A stretch of 64,000 nt of DNA. It comes from Liopterus haemorrhoidalis. Taxonomy: Eukaryota > Arthropoda > Insecta > Coleoptera > Dytiscidae. Under the pieces are notes generated by a model. The model was not told the origin of the DNA. It saw nothing but the letters and a program-made list of their open reading frames with translations, and did not search any database. The position numbers and the translations under genes were made by a program. Position 1 is the stretch's first letter. Each line of letters starts with the position of its first letter. Below, piece after piece: positions 31,972-42,775 of this stretch. Location: assembly GCA_963971575.1 (NCBI GenBank), contig OZ020617.1:37911626-37975625 (forward strand), read 5' to 3'.

Positions 31972-32337
31972 TACCTGTATAAATAATAATAAAAAATTAA
32001 TAAGAGTACATTCAATTAAAACGCAGACGCTCGAACTGCCCACTAATAATCTGTTTGTTACAAACTGTTTTCACACCACCACCAACACAAGTTGTAAACT
32101 GAATGCGTTTGACATTCACAAATGAGACAGGCAGGCTGTTTCAGAAACCTACATATCTAGTATCATACAGGAAGATTTTTAAAAGAGGAAATTATGCAAC
32201 AGTTAGAGGCTTGAAATTGTGTACCAGGTTTTAGAAGTGGAAAGTCACCATGAATTGCTATGAATATTGAACTAGAAGAAAAGTCAAACTTATTACACAT
32301 TATTTGTTTTACAAAATCACGAAAAATGCTAGATGTA

Positions 32338-33119
32338 GGGTAACTGCAGCGAATTTCGACTACGCAGGTAATTTCGACTATCCCTATATTTCTCTAAATA
32401 ATTTCCAGCGGTTTCCAGATGCGGTAGTATAACGTAACACTATGTTTATGTGAAAAACTAATCTCACTTTATTTTAAGCCACGTGTGAATGTCGTTAGAT
32501 GAACAGTGTAGATATTTATATTTTTTAAGTGTTAAAATATTTTTTTATTGGTTTTAATTAGCAGTTGTTTATCAAAGGAAAGTTGAACAAAATATTTTGC
32601 ATTGAATAAACTGATAAGAACTGATCCAAATACATATATATTAGCTGGTAAAATTTGATTTTCATAATATTTTGTTACAATATCACAGGCTAAATAAAAC
32701 AGATTTGATTGCAGGTAATATCGACTGGAGGAATGAAGCTACTACGGACTAGTTGATATTACATGCATGCATGTTTCACTTACCTAATTTGACGACAATT
32801 AAAATCACGTCTTACTAAAAGTCTCTATTATTATATTCTTTTACCTAAATTAAATGTAAAACAGACAAGAAACGTTGATTATCTTAAAATTTTAGGGTAG
32901 TCGATATTAACATCAGTTTTTTGAAATCAACGTTTTTTTCATATTTTTTTTTATGTCGAACTTAAGTTGTAATAACAGCTTGTTTCATCGTGAAAATATT
33001 TAGCACCTAAAGATAAGTGAATGAGGTATCGATTGGGACTACTTTCCTACCAAAATATTGAATAGTACGTAAATTAAAAAATAAATAAATTTGGTAGTCG
33101 AAATTCGCTGCAGGTACCC
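32338..33119. mobile_element. TA-flanked transposon with iterated TCGACTA motifs
   Basis: Inverted ends GGGTAACTGCAGCGAATTTC (32338) and the complement of GGGTACCTGCAGCGAATTTC (to 33119) pair over about 26 bp with TA outside on both sides. No coding region is seen. The motif AAT[TA]TCGACTA recurs at both ends and internally (about 32369, 32717, inverse copies at about 32752 and 32895), which may be transposase-binding sites. The superfamily is uncertain, Tc1/mariner/pogo by target. Confidence 0.75.
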
Positions 33120-33121
33120 TA

Positions 33122-33560
33122 TATTCTGTTTCTGTTTGGACAACGGACACAGCCATCTTATGGATTGCCTCCGCATAATTATAGCAAGATTTATTATTCA
33201 TTTGTTTTCATATTGTTTATTGTTGTCATGTAGAGTGTTATATAAATACTAATGCACCCGTTGCCAACTGTGTTGGCAAACAAATCATTACCTTAATGTG
33301 GAACTTTCTCGACACCTCAGACTTCTTTCTCTAGCCAAACGCCTAACTTCATCCCATTCAAATACAATCAACTCTTCGCCCATTATTAAAAACTGGACAA
33401 ATAATGAGTATTATTCCGAATTATTTATTCATTAACTTTTTAAGATGGGAAAACGATTCATTTTCACTGCACCTTTATAATGTTAAAACTAAAAATGATT
33501 TCAGACGTTAAATTTAAAATATATTTATTAAAATAAATTTTCCAATTACTTGTATAATAT
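33122..33560. other. AT-rich spacer
   Basis: Nothing recognised apart from the end of a chance open frame. Confidence 0.4.
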
Positions 33561-33563
33561 AAA

Positions 33564-33648
33564 AATACGCACACGAAAAAAACGCACACGGATTAATACG
33601 CACACGGAAAAAAGCGCACATGAAAAAATATACACACGGAAAAAAAAA
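33564..33648 (+). repeat. short tandem repeat, ACGCACACGGAAAAAA unit
   Basis: About five diverged units of 16-18 bp (ACGCACACGAAAAAA, ACGCACACGGATTAAT, ACGCACACGGAAAAAA, GCGCACATGAAAAAAT, ATACACACGGAAAAAA). Confidence 0.75.
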
Positions 33649-34013
33649 TCTAGCCGGTGCGGGCGCACCATTTAGCCACACGGTTTATACCACTCGCCGT
33701 CCCCACAGTTTCTTGGGTTTAGGCAGAACTAGATTTTGACAACTAGTAATTTTTATCGGTTAAATGAGGTTTTTGATCATTTTGTTTAGTAAAAGCCGCC
33801 TTCAATCAGGAAAAAGTGAGCTCGTGACAACTTACAAAAATTAATAATCCATTTTGTTCCGCCTAAAGATTTGGAATAGCCTATAGATTATTACATCCTT
33901 TATAAATCACACTATATAGTCGGATTGCTGATAGGTGACTGTTACACGTATGTGAAGTAGTGAATTCATATAATAATCTAGTTACCATTTTTCAGCGATT
34001 TTAAAAATGTTTT

Positions 34014-34652
34014 TTGTTATTTGTCTTAGCTGTCAGTTGTCTATTAATAATATTAATTAATAGAGCTTGCGGCCAATTATTATTAAATTCAGAAACTTTA
34101 GTTTTAAATCTGCTGGAATATTTTAATTCCGAAAAAGAGAACAATGGGCCACTTATTTCTCTATCTTGTGTTCATCAAAGAGTAGCAGCTGCTTTGAAGA
34201 TTTCGGAATCAACAATTCGTAGAATTATAAAATGTAATAAATCTGAACTTCTCACTAAAAGAATCACGAGAAAACGAAGGAAATTAAAATCTGAATCTGT
34301 TTATTTTATTGATACATTGGCACAAACGTATGGTCATGAAGTACTAAGATTACCTCCTTATCACTGCCAGTTTAACCCCATTGAACTAATTTGGGATATA
34401 ACAAAAAATTATTATGATAGACATATTGGTCAAAACGGATATAGTGATAACGAAGTTTTGAAAATGTGGCAAGTAGCCTGTGATCAAATTATTTGTGAAA
34501 CTTGGGCAAAATCTGTTAAAAATATCGAAAATTTAATAAATGAATGGTGGGAAAGGGAATGGATTGTTGATGATATTAATCCAATAATAATAAATACAAG
34601 AAATGACAGCGATAGTTCAGATGACGACGATACCATGCATTACAGTCACTAA
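34014..34652 (+). pseudogene. IS630/Tc1-mariner-type transposase with internal deletion
   Basis: A 212-codon open frame. Residues about 18-70 (RACGQLLLNSETLVLNLLEY, CVHQRVAAALKISESTIRRI) are a helix-turn-helix N-terminus of the type found in arthropod transposases. Residues about 107-131 (YGHEVLRLPPYHCQFNPIEL then IWDITKNYYDRH) are the last catalytic segment, with Glu in FNPIELIW. The region that should hold the two catalytic Asp residues, roughly 130-200 residues in relatives, is missing between RKLKSES and VYFIDTLA. The acidic tail NDSDSSDDDDTMHYSH looks original. The frame stayed open after the deletion, so a short DNA-binding protein might still be made, but this is inference. The start may lie further on, because the first 17 residues look non-coding. 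Confidence 0.7.
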
Positions 34653-34739
34653 TTTTTTTAAAATAAAAATAAACCTTTAAATACAATCTACTATTATATT
34701 GTACAAGTGTTGGTATGTATGTTCTATTCAACTTCTGGT

Positions 34740-35743
34740 GTATCTTCATTTTTCCGGTAACACGGAGAGACGAAAATGAACCGCCGTTTTATCCGGGTGA
34801 TATTTTTTTAGTGCTTAGGCTTAATTTTATTTCGACAGGGGGTACTGACTAATTTTTATTGATACAAATCATGCATTTTTTCCTCGAAACCATTTCGAAT
34901 CAAAGTCACCATTGATCGGCACGGACAGGTTTTATCAGACGATAATTCAAAAATATTCTTAATACAAGACGGCCGGTCCAGAAAATTTACGACGAGAATC
35001 AAAGTGTTAAATGGTAATAATGGTGCGAGATAATATTTTGAGGTATCAGAAAACATTTTTCAAAGAATGTGGGCCATTATTTGAGCATTTTGAGGCAAAA
35101 ATATGCTTACAAGGTTTCAAAAGGAGACAGTTGTCAAACTGTTTGCATTTTAAAATGGGACGAGATTTCTCATTTTGAACGTGTTTCTTGACAGAAGAAT
35201 ACTAATTATGTATTTAAGGTGAAGTAACAATAAAGTTTAAGACATTTGCAGGTCGAATTTCCATAAAATAGTGTTAAAAAAGATTTATATATATTAAAAA
35301 TTTCAGGGTTAATGAAAGTGTTAAGTGGTGATAATGGTTCAATATAGCTTTTTTGACGTGCGAGATAATATTTTGAAGCATCGGAAAATATTTTTCAAAG
35401 GATCTTGGCCATTATTGGACCATTTTGAGACAAAAATATGCTTACAAGATTTCAAAAGGTGACATCTGTCAAATTTTTTTCAATTTAAAATGTGACGAGT
35501 TTTCACATTTTGAACGTATTTCTTGACAGAAGAAAACTAATTAAGTATGTAAGGTGAATTAACGATAAAACTTAGGACGTTTGCAGGGGGAATTTCCATA
35601 AAATAGTGTTAAAAAAAGATGAGCGACGAGTTTTATAATCGACAAGTGCGACAAAATGCCTTATTATATTAAAACGAGTCGCGAAGCGACGAGTTTTGAC
35701 AACGTTGGGGAGAAGACCGGCGTAGCCGGGCTGAGGCCCCTAG
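34740..35743 (+). mobile_element. Helitron-like 3' segment inside element B
   Basis: The right limit has the canonical Helitron terminus: a hairpin CCGGC-GTA-GCCGG (35717-35729) followed, 10 bases later, by CTAG (35740-35743) and then T. A second small hairpin, TCGC-GAA-GCGA, lies at about 35679-35689. Upstream is a tandem duplication of about 315 bp. I could not place the 5' TC end; 34740 is a guess from where similarity to coding and flank ends. No Rep/helicase is present. Confidence 0.55.
35004..35620 (+). repeat. two-unit tandem repeat, about 315 bp period
   Basis: Unit 1 about 35004-35290 and unit 2 about 35319-35620 share TGCGAGATAATATTTTGA, GCCATTATT, CAAAAATATGCTTACAAG and TTTCTTGACAGAAGA in the same order; overall similarity is about 80% by eye. 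Confidence 0.75.
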
Positions 35744-36156
35744 TTTGTAGCAATATATTATATGAATAAATATATTTTTACTTAATATTTTATTACTTTG
35801 TACTTAGAGAAACATAAAAATTTAATTGAATGAAACAACAAATTATAATCCAAAATTTACGTATGAGTAAAAGTTTTTCCTTATTTATAATTATTACCTT
35901 AAAATTAATAATTTTGTTTGTTTGAGTACTGCTGTGAATTTATTTTCGTGCTCTAATTAGTAAAGATATCTACGAATCATGCCGTTTCTTTCTAATGCTT
36001 TGTTTTTTATTCAAATAATTTGGAAGGTTAGTTGTCAACTTGCGTCACTATACGTTACTATGGGTATGCAAATAATTATAATAATATAGACAGAGAAAGC
36101 ATATAGTATTTGTACATCGATACTTGTAGCAACGAACAGTCACCTATCAGCAATAT

Positions 36157-37110
36157 ATGGGATACGGACAGAACCAAAAATATTTAAAATATGTCACTGT
36201 ACTCCGTGTCTCACTGCTAATCATGTTCCCCCATCTTGTTTTTATCAGGGAACGGGAGTCGGAGTCGAGGCGAAACGTTTTGGAGGAATCGGTAGTTGAA
36301 GTCGAAAGTCGGAAAAGCTATCAACTCCCGATTTTATATAACTTAACTAGTAACTGACAACTGACTAACTGAGTTTAATGATATTATATATTTTATAGTG
36401 CGTAAAAGTGTTTAGCTGTTAGTTTATCTTGTATTACATTTGAAGTGTTGTGTTTCTGTGTGTGAATGTGTTTTGTGTAGTGTCAGCTGGAATTGGACAT
36501 GTAATTTATATTCAAATTTTTTTATTATGAATTACACAAAACTCAAGATATAATGAAAATGACAATTTATAATGACAAGTCACCCAAATCTAAAATATTT
36601 AATGTAAGTCCGATTTAAGAGTGAAAGGAGTTGGGAGTCGAAGTCGGGAGTCGGAGACGGGAGTCGAAGTCAGTTCTCAAAAATACTGACTCGGGAGTTG
36701 TTTATTTATCTACCAATTCCCTATCCTTTGTTTTTCAACCTTCCTGAAGACCATAGTAACTGCATTAAATTTAGTCTTTGGCAAAATAGAAGAAAAGAAA
36801 AATAGCAAACAAAGACTAAGTTGTAGTTTTGAACACTAACGATAAATTTTACAAATATTATGTGTACAAAAAAGTTTCTATTTAGTTTTAAAATTATGTC
36901 AATGTGAGCCGTATCTACCTTACTTTTCTTTTCTTTGGGATAAAAGTTTATGAGAAATCCTTCGTCCTTGTCTGTTCAGTAATGCGAACATAATATGGTA
37001 CTTCAGAGGAATATCCATGTGTACTTTTCAAAACTTTGTACACGCAACATCAAGGCTAGGAAGAAAAATCAGAATCAGACATGTTGAAAACATATATTCT
37101 ACTAAACCAG
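36157..37110. other. spacer with GAGTCG-rich patches
   Basis: Two patches, 36249-36320 and 36625-36705, are made of loose GAGTCGG/GAAGTCG repeats. The 66-codon frame at 36157-36357 runs through the first patch and is not a gene. Nothing else was recognised. Confidence 0.4.
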
Positions 37111-37635
37111 TGCTCTTCAATCTTTTAAAAGCGCTACACAAACTGTGTAGAGGGAGTTCCTTGCGACCCACAAGTGGCGATCCGATGTGGTGAGCAAAGT
37201 AAACACCTCATGAGCGTACCTTACCCGTTGAGGCACCCCATACGGTCAATTTGATTCAACGAGTAAGCCAGTTTTACTAGCTTTGTGTAATCGACACTCG
37301 CTCAGTTTGTTGCAACAGGCTCACATACACTGGCGAGTAAGTGGTAATCTCGCTCAGTGTAATTGAGCCCTTTTATTTTTGGAGTAGAACACAAATATGT
37401 TAACATAATAAAAACAATATACAGTAGCAGTACCGCAAAAATAAAACTAGAAAAACATTGCCCAATTTTCAAAATAAATAGAGGTAAACAAGGAGATCCT
37501 TTGCCGCCACATAATTTCAACTGCGTAAAATGTTTTCAGACAAATCAGCTGGGAAGAAAATGGAAATGGAATTAGAATAGATGGGGAAAACCTAACAAAC
37601 TTAAAATTTGCCGACGAACCAATGTTGGTTTAAAC
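37111..37635. other. possible hAT left end, then spacer
   Basis: CAGTGCTCTTCAATCTTTTA at 37112 looks like a hAT terminus (compare CAGTGGTTCTTAACC at 37636), but no partner end was found. A short frame at 37363-37575 reads KINRGKQGDPLPPHNFN, which resembles the QGDPLSP box of a reverse transcriptase; this is weak but may mark a small retrotransposon relic. Confidence 0.35.
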
Positions 37636-38393
37636 CAGTGGTTCTTAACCTTTTTAAAAGTCAACAACCCCTTGAATCTGAAAATAAGCTCTCGCACCTC
37701 CGTGAAAAATGTGTTTCTATTTTTCTTTAGGAAAAGACAATTATTGCAAGATAATTTTTTTATTGCACAAACAAAATAATTAATTTACAATACATATTAT
37801 GTTATTACATATAAAACAATATCTACATTTTTAATGGCTACATTGTTATTTGTTCATAATTATCCTTTTAGAACGAGGCTCTTTTTTTGAAAGAGCCACG
37901 CGTAAGGCGTCATATGCTTTTAAGCTATTTCTGGCTTTTGTTTTGATGTGCATAAGTGATGAATATCTCATTTTACAAAGGTAAGTGGTGGCAAATGGTA
38001 AAAGTGTCTCTAATGCAGCTTTTACCAATTCTGGATAAAGTTCTAACTGCGTACACCAAAACTGTTCTAAGTTTCAATTTCAATGCGTGCATTAGCTCGT
38101 ATTTCGATACGATCGTCTTTAAATAAAACGTTGTCGTCCATTGAATTTAGGTCAAACAAAAATGGATTGAGTATCCATCTATTAATTTAACCTATTTATC
38201 CCGTGGAAAAGTATCCATCAAATGACTCATTTGGTGGAGGTGTAATTTTAGAAGTGGGGGAAAAGACAACAAGGCATGTTTCTTATAAGCGGTTAGGCGG
38301 TAATTATCGTTTAAAATTTAGAAACTTCTCTCGCACTTCTAGAAACGCTCTCTCACCCCCAGGGGTGCCCGCACCTCCGGTTAAGAACCACTG
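37636..38393 (-). mobile_element. hAT transposon, deletion derivative, perfect 8-bp target duplication
   Basis: Perfect inverted ends CAGTGGTTCTTAACC (37636-37650) and GGTTAAGAACCACTG (38379-38393) with GTTTAAAC duplicated outside (37628-37635 and 38394-38401). The 758-bp element keeps only the end of a transposase gene on the minus strand. 8-bp target duplications and CAGTG ends are diagnostic of hAT. Confidence 0.92.
37846..38170 (-). pseudogene. hAT transposase C-terminal dimerisation region
   Basis: The minus strand reads, from about 38100, ARIEIETEQFWCTQLELYPE (one frameshift near 38070), then the open frame 38028-37846: MVKAALETLLPFATTYLCKM, RYSSLMHIKTKARNSLKAYD, ALRVALSKKEPRSKRIIMNK. 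The LLPFxTTYLCE...SSLxxIKTKxRN block is the C-terminal helix that completes the catalytic fold and dimerises hAT transposases of the ZBED/SCAND3-like group. The BED finger and the catalytic Asp residues have been deleted. Confidence 0.75.
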
Positions 38394-38401
38394 GTTTAAA
38401 C

Positions 38402-39051
38402 TATATTAATCATTGTCTATAAAAATCAGTCAGTTCATATACACCTAACAGATCAGATACAAATAAATATTCCGTTAGCTAATCTCTCTTTTCCAGGTTT
38501 CCAACGTGCCTTTTCCATTGCACAATCTGTCAACCCTGTAATGGTTTTCGGAAGTCACATTATTGCGGCCCATTTGTCGCTAATTTTGATGGCACCAAAT
38601 ATTAGCGTCATTTTTTGTGATGATGGCCTTTATAATTATATATCATCCAATTTTCATTTTTTATTTCCACATCAAAAATTTTAATATTTTATTGACAATG
38701 AAATATTTATGAAATCGTGATATAATTACAATAAAAATTAACATACATTTATTGGAGAGCAATTATCATTTCATTGGGGATAATGCAAATATTTCATTTT
38801 TTAAAATAAATATTCAAATATATATCATAAATGATTATACATACAATATTTCAATTCAAGTAATACAAATATTTGTTTAATAATGTTAATATTTTTGGTA
38901 TTTACAAGAGTTTTATGGTAAATATATTTCAAAATAATTGACAGAAACTACAGTTATCAGGATTTCGATATATTATGTTATTAACAAAAATAGTAAATAC
39001 AATATTTTATAAATATTCCATAATTAAGTTCAGCAAACATTTTAGCATCGG
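38402..39051. other. AT-rich spacer
   Basis: No gene or repeat supported. Confidence 0.45.
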
Positions 39052-39920
39052 TTTCTAGGGTTTTGTAGGTATGACCACCAAAAAATCCTTATAACGTCAC
39101 TCATGTGTCTGTCTGTCTGTCTGTACGGTAGAAATTGTAGCCAAGCGGCTTAACAGAGAAAGTTGCAATTTGGCATGGTTATACAACTCTTTGACCCACA
39201 TATAGGAAAAATACTGAGAGTTAAAAAAAACATCGAGAGATAAATATAAACAAATGTGTATTTAGTAAAAAAATAATTTTTTATTTTTTTAATTTTGAAT
39301 GGCATAGCAAATGAAACCTCTTAATCCGTAGATCAACATGCAAATTTTTATTTATGAAAAATCAATTTTTTTATGGGATTTTCACCAAAAATGTGTCAAA
39401 AAACTTTTGTCCCCCACCCTATCTCCCAGAGAGGCTGATCTAAAAATCTGAAAAAAATCTCCGTTATGAACAATGATGGGTACCGGAATAGTTCAACAGG
39501 AGTTTTTGATCAGATAAGTTTTTCGAAAAATGACGACTATTTTGTAATAAAAAAAATATATCTTTTTAAAATTTACTGTGTGGTATCAAAATAAAGTTCT
39601 TAAGACAATTCGTTTCTTTTAATACGATTTTAGCCAAAAATGTGCTAAAAAATTTCTTGTCCCGCACACTTTTACCCAAAGGGGTTAAACTAAAAATCTG
39701 AAAAATCTGAGGCGGAAACGTACGAAAGGAATTTTTGATCAAATTTTGATTTTGAAAAATATGGCAGTTTTTGTGGTTTTGACAAAATTAATTATTTTTT
39801 TAATTCATGGTTAAATTATGGCTAATAATATTATGGATTTTTTGTTTTTATGGCTAAGATAATGCGTGTATTTTTTTGAAATTAAAAATATTTTAAAAAT
39901 AATATATTTTTTTAATAGTT
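39052..39920 (+). mobile_element. HINE copy 4
   Basis: Starts TTTCTAGGGTTTTGTAGGTA, short GTCT tract (39107-39123), family body with CCCACCCTATCTCCCAGAG and GTTCAACAGGAGTTTTTGAT. The 3' hairpin is absent. Confidence 0.75.
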
Positions 39921-39954
39921 GCGAACTGAGTTACTCAAACCACACTACACTACA

Positions 39955-40155
39955 CTCTAGACTGTAAAATATTTCTTATTAATCTGATGAAGACTTGAAT
40001 ACGAAGCAAATGAAGAAAAAAACGCTGGGATATTTGGCAAATTATTAAATTTTGTTAAAAAAATTAAATAGAAGCTCTTAGCTTTTAAATAATGAACAAA
40101 ATTGATTATAAAAAAAAAAAACTGTTGATTTTGATGTGACAAATATACCTTGACA
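39955..40155 (+). repeat. dispersed repeat (pair with 42955-43160)
   Basis: Shared order: ATTTCTTATTAAT, GAAGACTTGAATACGAAGCAA (AAGACTTAGATACGAAGCAA at the other site), CGCTG-GAT, CAAATTATT-AATTTT, ATTGATTATAAAAAAA, ACTGTTGATTT. Both copies follow an AT-rich end of another repeat. Family unknown. Confidence 0.5.
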
Positions 40156-40173
40156 TCCAGTATTAGGTTGGCT

Positions 40174-41400
40174 TCATTTTTTTAGGATTAGGTATAGCCA
40201 AGAAACCCTTATATCAAGATGTGTCTGTATGTCTGACTGCCTGGACGGTATAAATGATGGCCAAATAGCTAAACCTAGAGATTTGAAGATTGACATGCAT
40301 ATACAGCCCTTTGACCCACGTATAGAAAAAAATACTATCGACCGAAAACATATACACAAATGTATATTATATAATATTAATGCTACGAATAACTCTAGAG
40401 ATTAAAAGTTTCTTATACAAAATTAATAATTCGAAATAAAGTTAGTAACAATCTATGCACCGGCGTTTTATATATCTGATAGGGTATTTTCAACTGTAGA
40501 AAAGAATTGAGAAAATATTATCGTTCAATAACTTGATAATAGATATCAGAAAATAATGTTCCGTAATGTGTTAAAAATATTTGTGGGTTTCAAATAATTA
40601 ATTCATATAGTTTTGTGTAGAAATGTTCAAATATTACGTTTACATTTTTTTCGACATAATTGTTTATAGTTAAAAACCTTCGTCGAAAAATATTATATTT
40701 GATGATAATAAAATGCCATTTAATGCATGTATTATACGCGAAAATTAAAAAAATTTTACCCCCTGAACTTATATTGAGAATCACGGCGGATTCAAAATGG
40801 CGGCAAAAATAGAGTACCAACTAAAATAACTATGAGTATTTTCGCCAAAAATCTCTCCCACCCTATTTCCCAGAGGGGTTTGATCTTAAAATCTGATAAA
40901 AATCTGAATAAAGGAATAGTTCAACAGGAATTTTTCAGCAGTTTTTAAAAAAATGAAAATTTTAAAATTTATTGTGTATCAAAAGAGAGCTCTTAAGACA
41001 TAGATTAAGGAACGGAAGGAAATTTTTTCCCTTAAAATTTACTATAAAAATTACTGACTTATACCCTTTAACCCAAAAAAACTTAAAAATTGGAAAAGAC
41101 ATTTTTTTGGTCGGATCGCTTTTTTGGAAAATATTGCAGTGTCTGTGTTTTTGACACAATTAATTATTTTTTTAATTCATGGCGATATTATGCCTAATAA
41201 TGTTATGAATTTTTTATATTAATGGCTAAGTATATGTCTTGTTTTTAAAATGAAAATATTTTACTTACCAGTATGCGTCATGATTAAACTTATCGTTTGA
41301 ATTATTTTAGTTTTTTGTTTAGAATAAATCATTTTTAATTGTGATATACTTATATACAAAATTGTTAATAGTGAGAAATACTTTTATAAAATTTAAAAAA
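40174..41400 (+). mobile_element. HINE copy 5, diverged, with an insert at about 40370-40835
   Basis: The left end is degenerate (TTTTTTTAGGATTAGGTATAGCC) and the GTCT tract reduced. Family sequence resumes at about 40836 (TTTTCGCCAAAAATCTCTCC, CAGAGGGG, TTCAACAGGAATTTTTC) and continues to a segment TTAATAGTGAGAAATA (about 41366) also found in copy 1. The 460 bp between do not belong to the family and were not identified. The 3' hairpin is missing. Confidence 0.6.
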
Positions 41401-41469
41401 TTAAGCCATTTATTAAATATTAGGTCCAGGTTGATTGATAACTTACAAATATAAGGAATTATTTTATTC

Positions 41470-42775
41470 ATCAAAGTATGCACCCATATTGTCTATGCAC
41501 TTTTGCCATTTAAATGGCAGGTTGCTCAAGCCGGTGGTCTAAAACCCTGGCGGACGAGAGTCAATGAATTCCTGGAAGACTAGTTTTACAGCATTGTCGG
41601 AATTAAACTGTTTTCCTATTAAAAAGTTGTCCAAATTGCGGAAGAAGTGGTATACAGTGGGGGCTAGGTCTGTTGAGTATGGAGGATGATGAAGAAGTTC
41701 CAACTCTAATTCCTGTAGTTTTGCCACAGTCATTTGTGCAGTGTGTGGTCTAGCATAAGATAGGAGTCGATCTGTTGACCAATCTAGACTATTTTTCTTT
41801 AAGTTTTTGCATCATTTCGTCCAGTTGGTTGTAGTATATTGCTGCTGTGATCAATGAACCAGGTTTTTTTTTCTTTTTTTTGTTTTTAAGTTACCTGTAC
41901 GAAATTTGGCGAACCAATTTGATATTGTCTGCTGCGTAGTAACACTAGAGCCAAATACACTATTAGGGTCCCCACACACAACAGACTAAATGATCGGCCG
42001 ACAGTTTAGTCGGATCGGGCTGCATCCTCGCACAATACACAAATTAAACTGTTTGGTTGGAGGTTGGTGCGCAGACTGTCCAATTAAATAGTCGGCCGAT
42101 AGCTTTGCTAGCCGATAAGCTGAACCCATAGAAACGAAACTCGGCATTCGCGACAAAGAAATGTTACCGAAAACGGTTATTATATGTGCTATAAGAAGAA
42201 AGAGAAGAATGAAGAAGAGAAACCGAGAATATTCCGCTATTCCCGAGAGACTCCATTCGGGAATAGCGGCTTCACAAACTTCCCCCCATAGTTTTTTTTT
42301 TCAAATTTATATCGGAGTACCCTTTTAAATTTTTTTTATATAGCGCTGGGCGCTTCTCTATTTTGTCAATCAGCTGTTCGATCGCATTTTCCATGATTAA
42401 CGCCATTTATTATTATCGCGCACACGTACTACTTAGCACAGAGTGAACTGAGAACAGACTCGCCGATGAAACAGTCGTCAGGTGTGCACGCTCGCATATC
42501 ACGCCATATTGATTAAGCAGTCGGCCGACAGTTGGCCGATTTTTAAATTGAACGAGAATCGGGCAGCCCATCAAACTATTTGATCGGCCGATTTCAAATC
42601 GTTGGGTGTGCGCACTCACATATATCTTCATACGAATTAAGCAACCGACTAAACTGTCGGCCGATCAAAAGTCTGTAGTCTGCGGCATCTCTTAATGTTT
42701 CGCGCGGTCTACGATGCCGTTGTTCCACGTAAGAACTCATACTTCTTAATAATGCGAATTTTCCGACCATTTCAA
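41470..42775 (-). pseudogene. mariner transposase, interrupted
   Basis: Minus-strand pieces: KIRIIKKYEFLRGTTAS then TARNI (about 42770-42695), MITE insert, then SSVTTQQTISNWFAKFRTGN (about 41950-41890, second helix-turn-helix), damaged middle, KLQELELELLHHPPYSTDLA and PTVYHFFRNLDNFLIGKQFN (41733-41539), FQEFIDSRPPGF and, after a stop, LPFKWQKCIDNMGAYFDE. The third catalytic position is Val (PTVYHFF) where mariners have Asp, and the first and second catalytic boxes are deleted or unreadable, so it is inactive. Confidence 0.75.
41966..42691. mobile_element. PIF/Harbinger MITE inside the mariner
   Basis: TTA is duplicated outside (41963-41965 and 42692-42694). The ends are inverted repeats of about 47 bp; the innermost part GATCGGCCGACAGTTTAGTC is identical on both sides. 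GTCGGCCGA/TCGGCCGA motifs recur six or more times in the subterminal regions. A short coding-like piece (VIICAIRRKRRMKKRNREYS, about 42175-42235) is probably a remnant of the parent's N-terminus. Confidence 0.8.

Larger units (their letters stand above)
30821..31977. mobile_element. pogo-like MITE disrupted by a mariner in its right end
   Basis: The left end CAGGTAGAACTCGATATACG starts at 30821 after TA. The right end GCGTATATCAAATTCTA (to 31273) is its inverse, but the last bases are separated from it by a 698-bp mariner: the missing CCTG resumes at 31974-31977 and is followed by TA (31978-31979). The CAGGTAGAACTCGATA-type end with TA target duplication resembles pogo/Tigger elements. No transposase is recognisable in the roughly 455 bp that remain. 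Confidence 0.7.
33917..36156 (+). mobile_element. Tc1/mariner-like element B, long copy of the TAGTCGGATTGC family
   Basis: The left end matches MITE A (TAGTCGGATTGCTGATAGG, after TA at 33915-33916). The right end AACAGTCACCTATCAGCAAT is also shared but lacks the last CCGACTA bases. The element carries a transposase fragment (34014-34652) and a foreign segment that ends in a Helitron-like terminus (to 35743). Ends shared with MITE A cover about 33917-34120 and 35832-36156. Confidence 0.75.

Noticed and set aside
39975..40010. CTGATGAAGACTTGAATACG as another hammerhead core
   Set aside because: No GAAAC with a pairing helix II follows, and no helix I partner exists.
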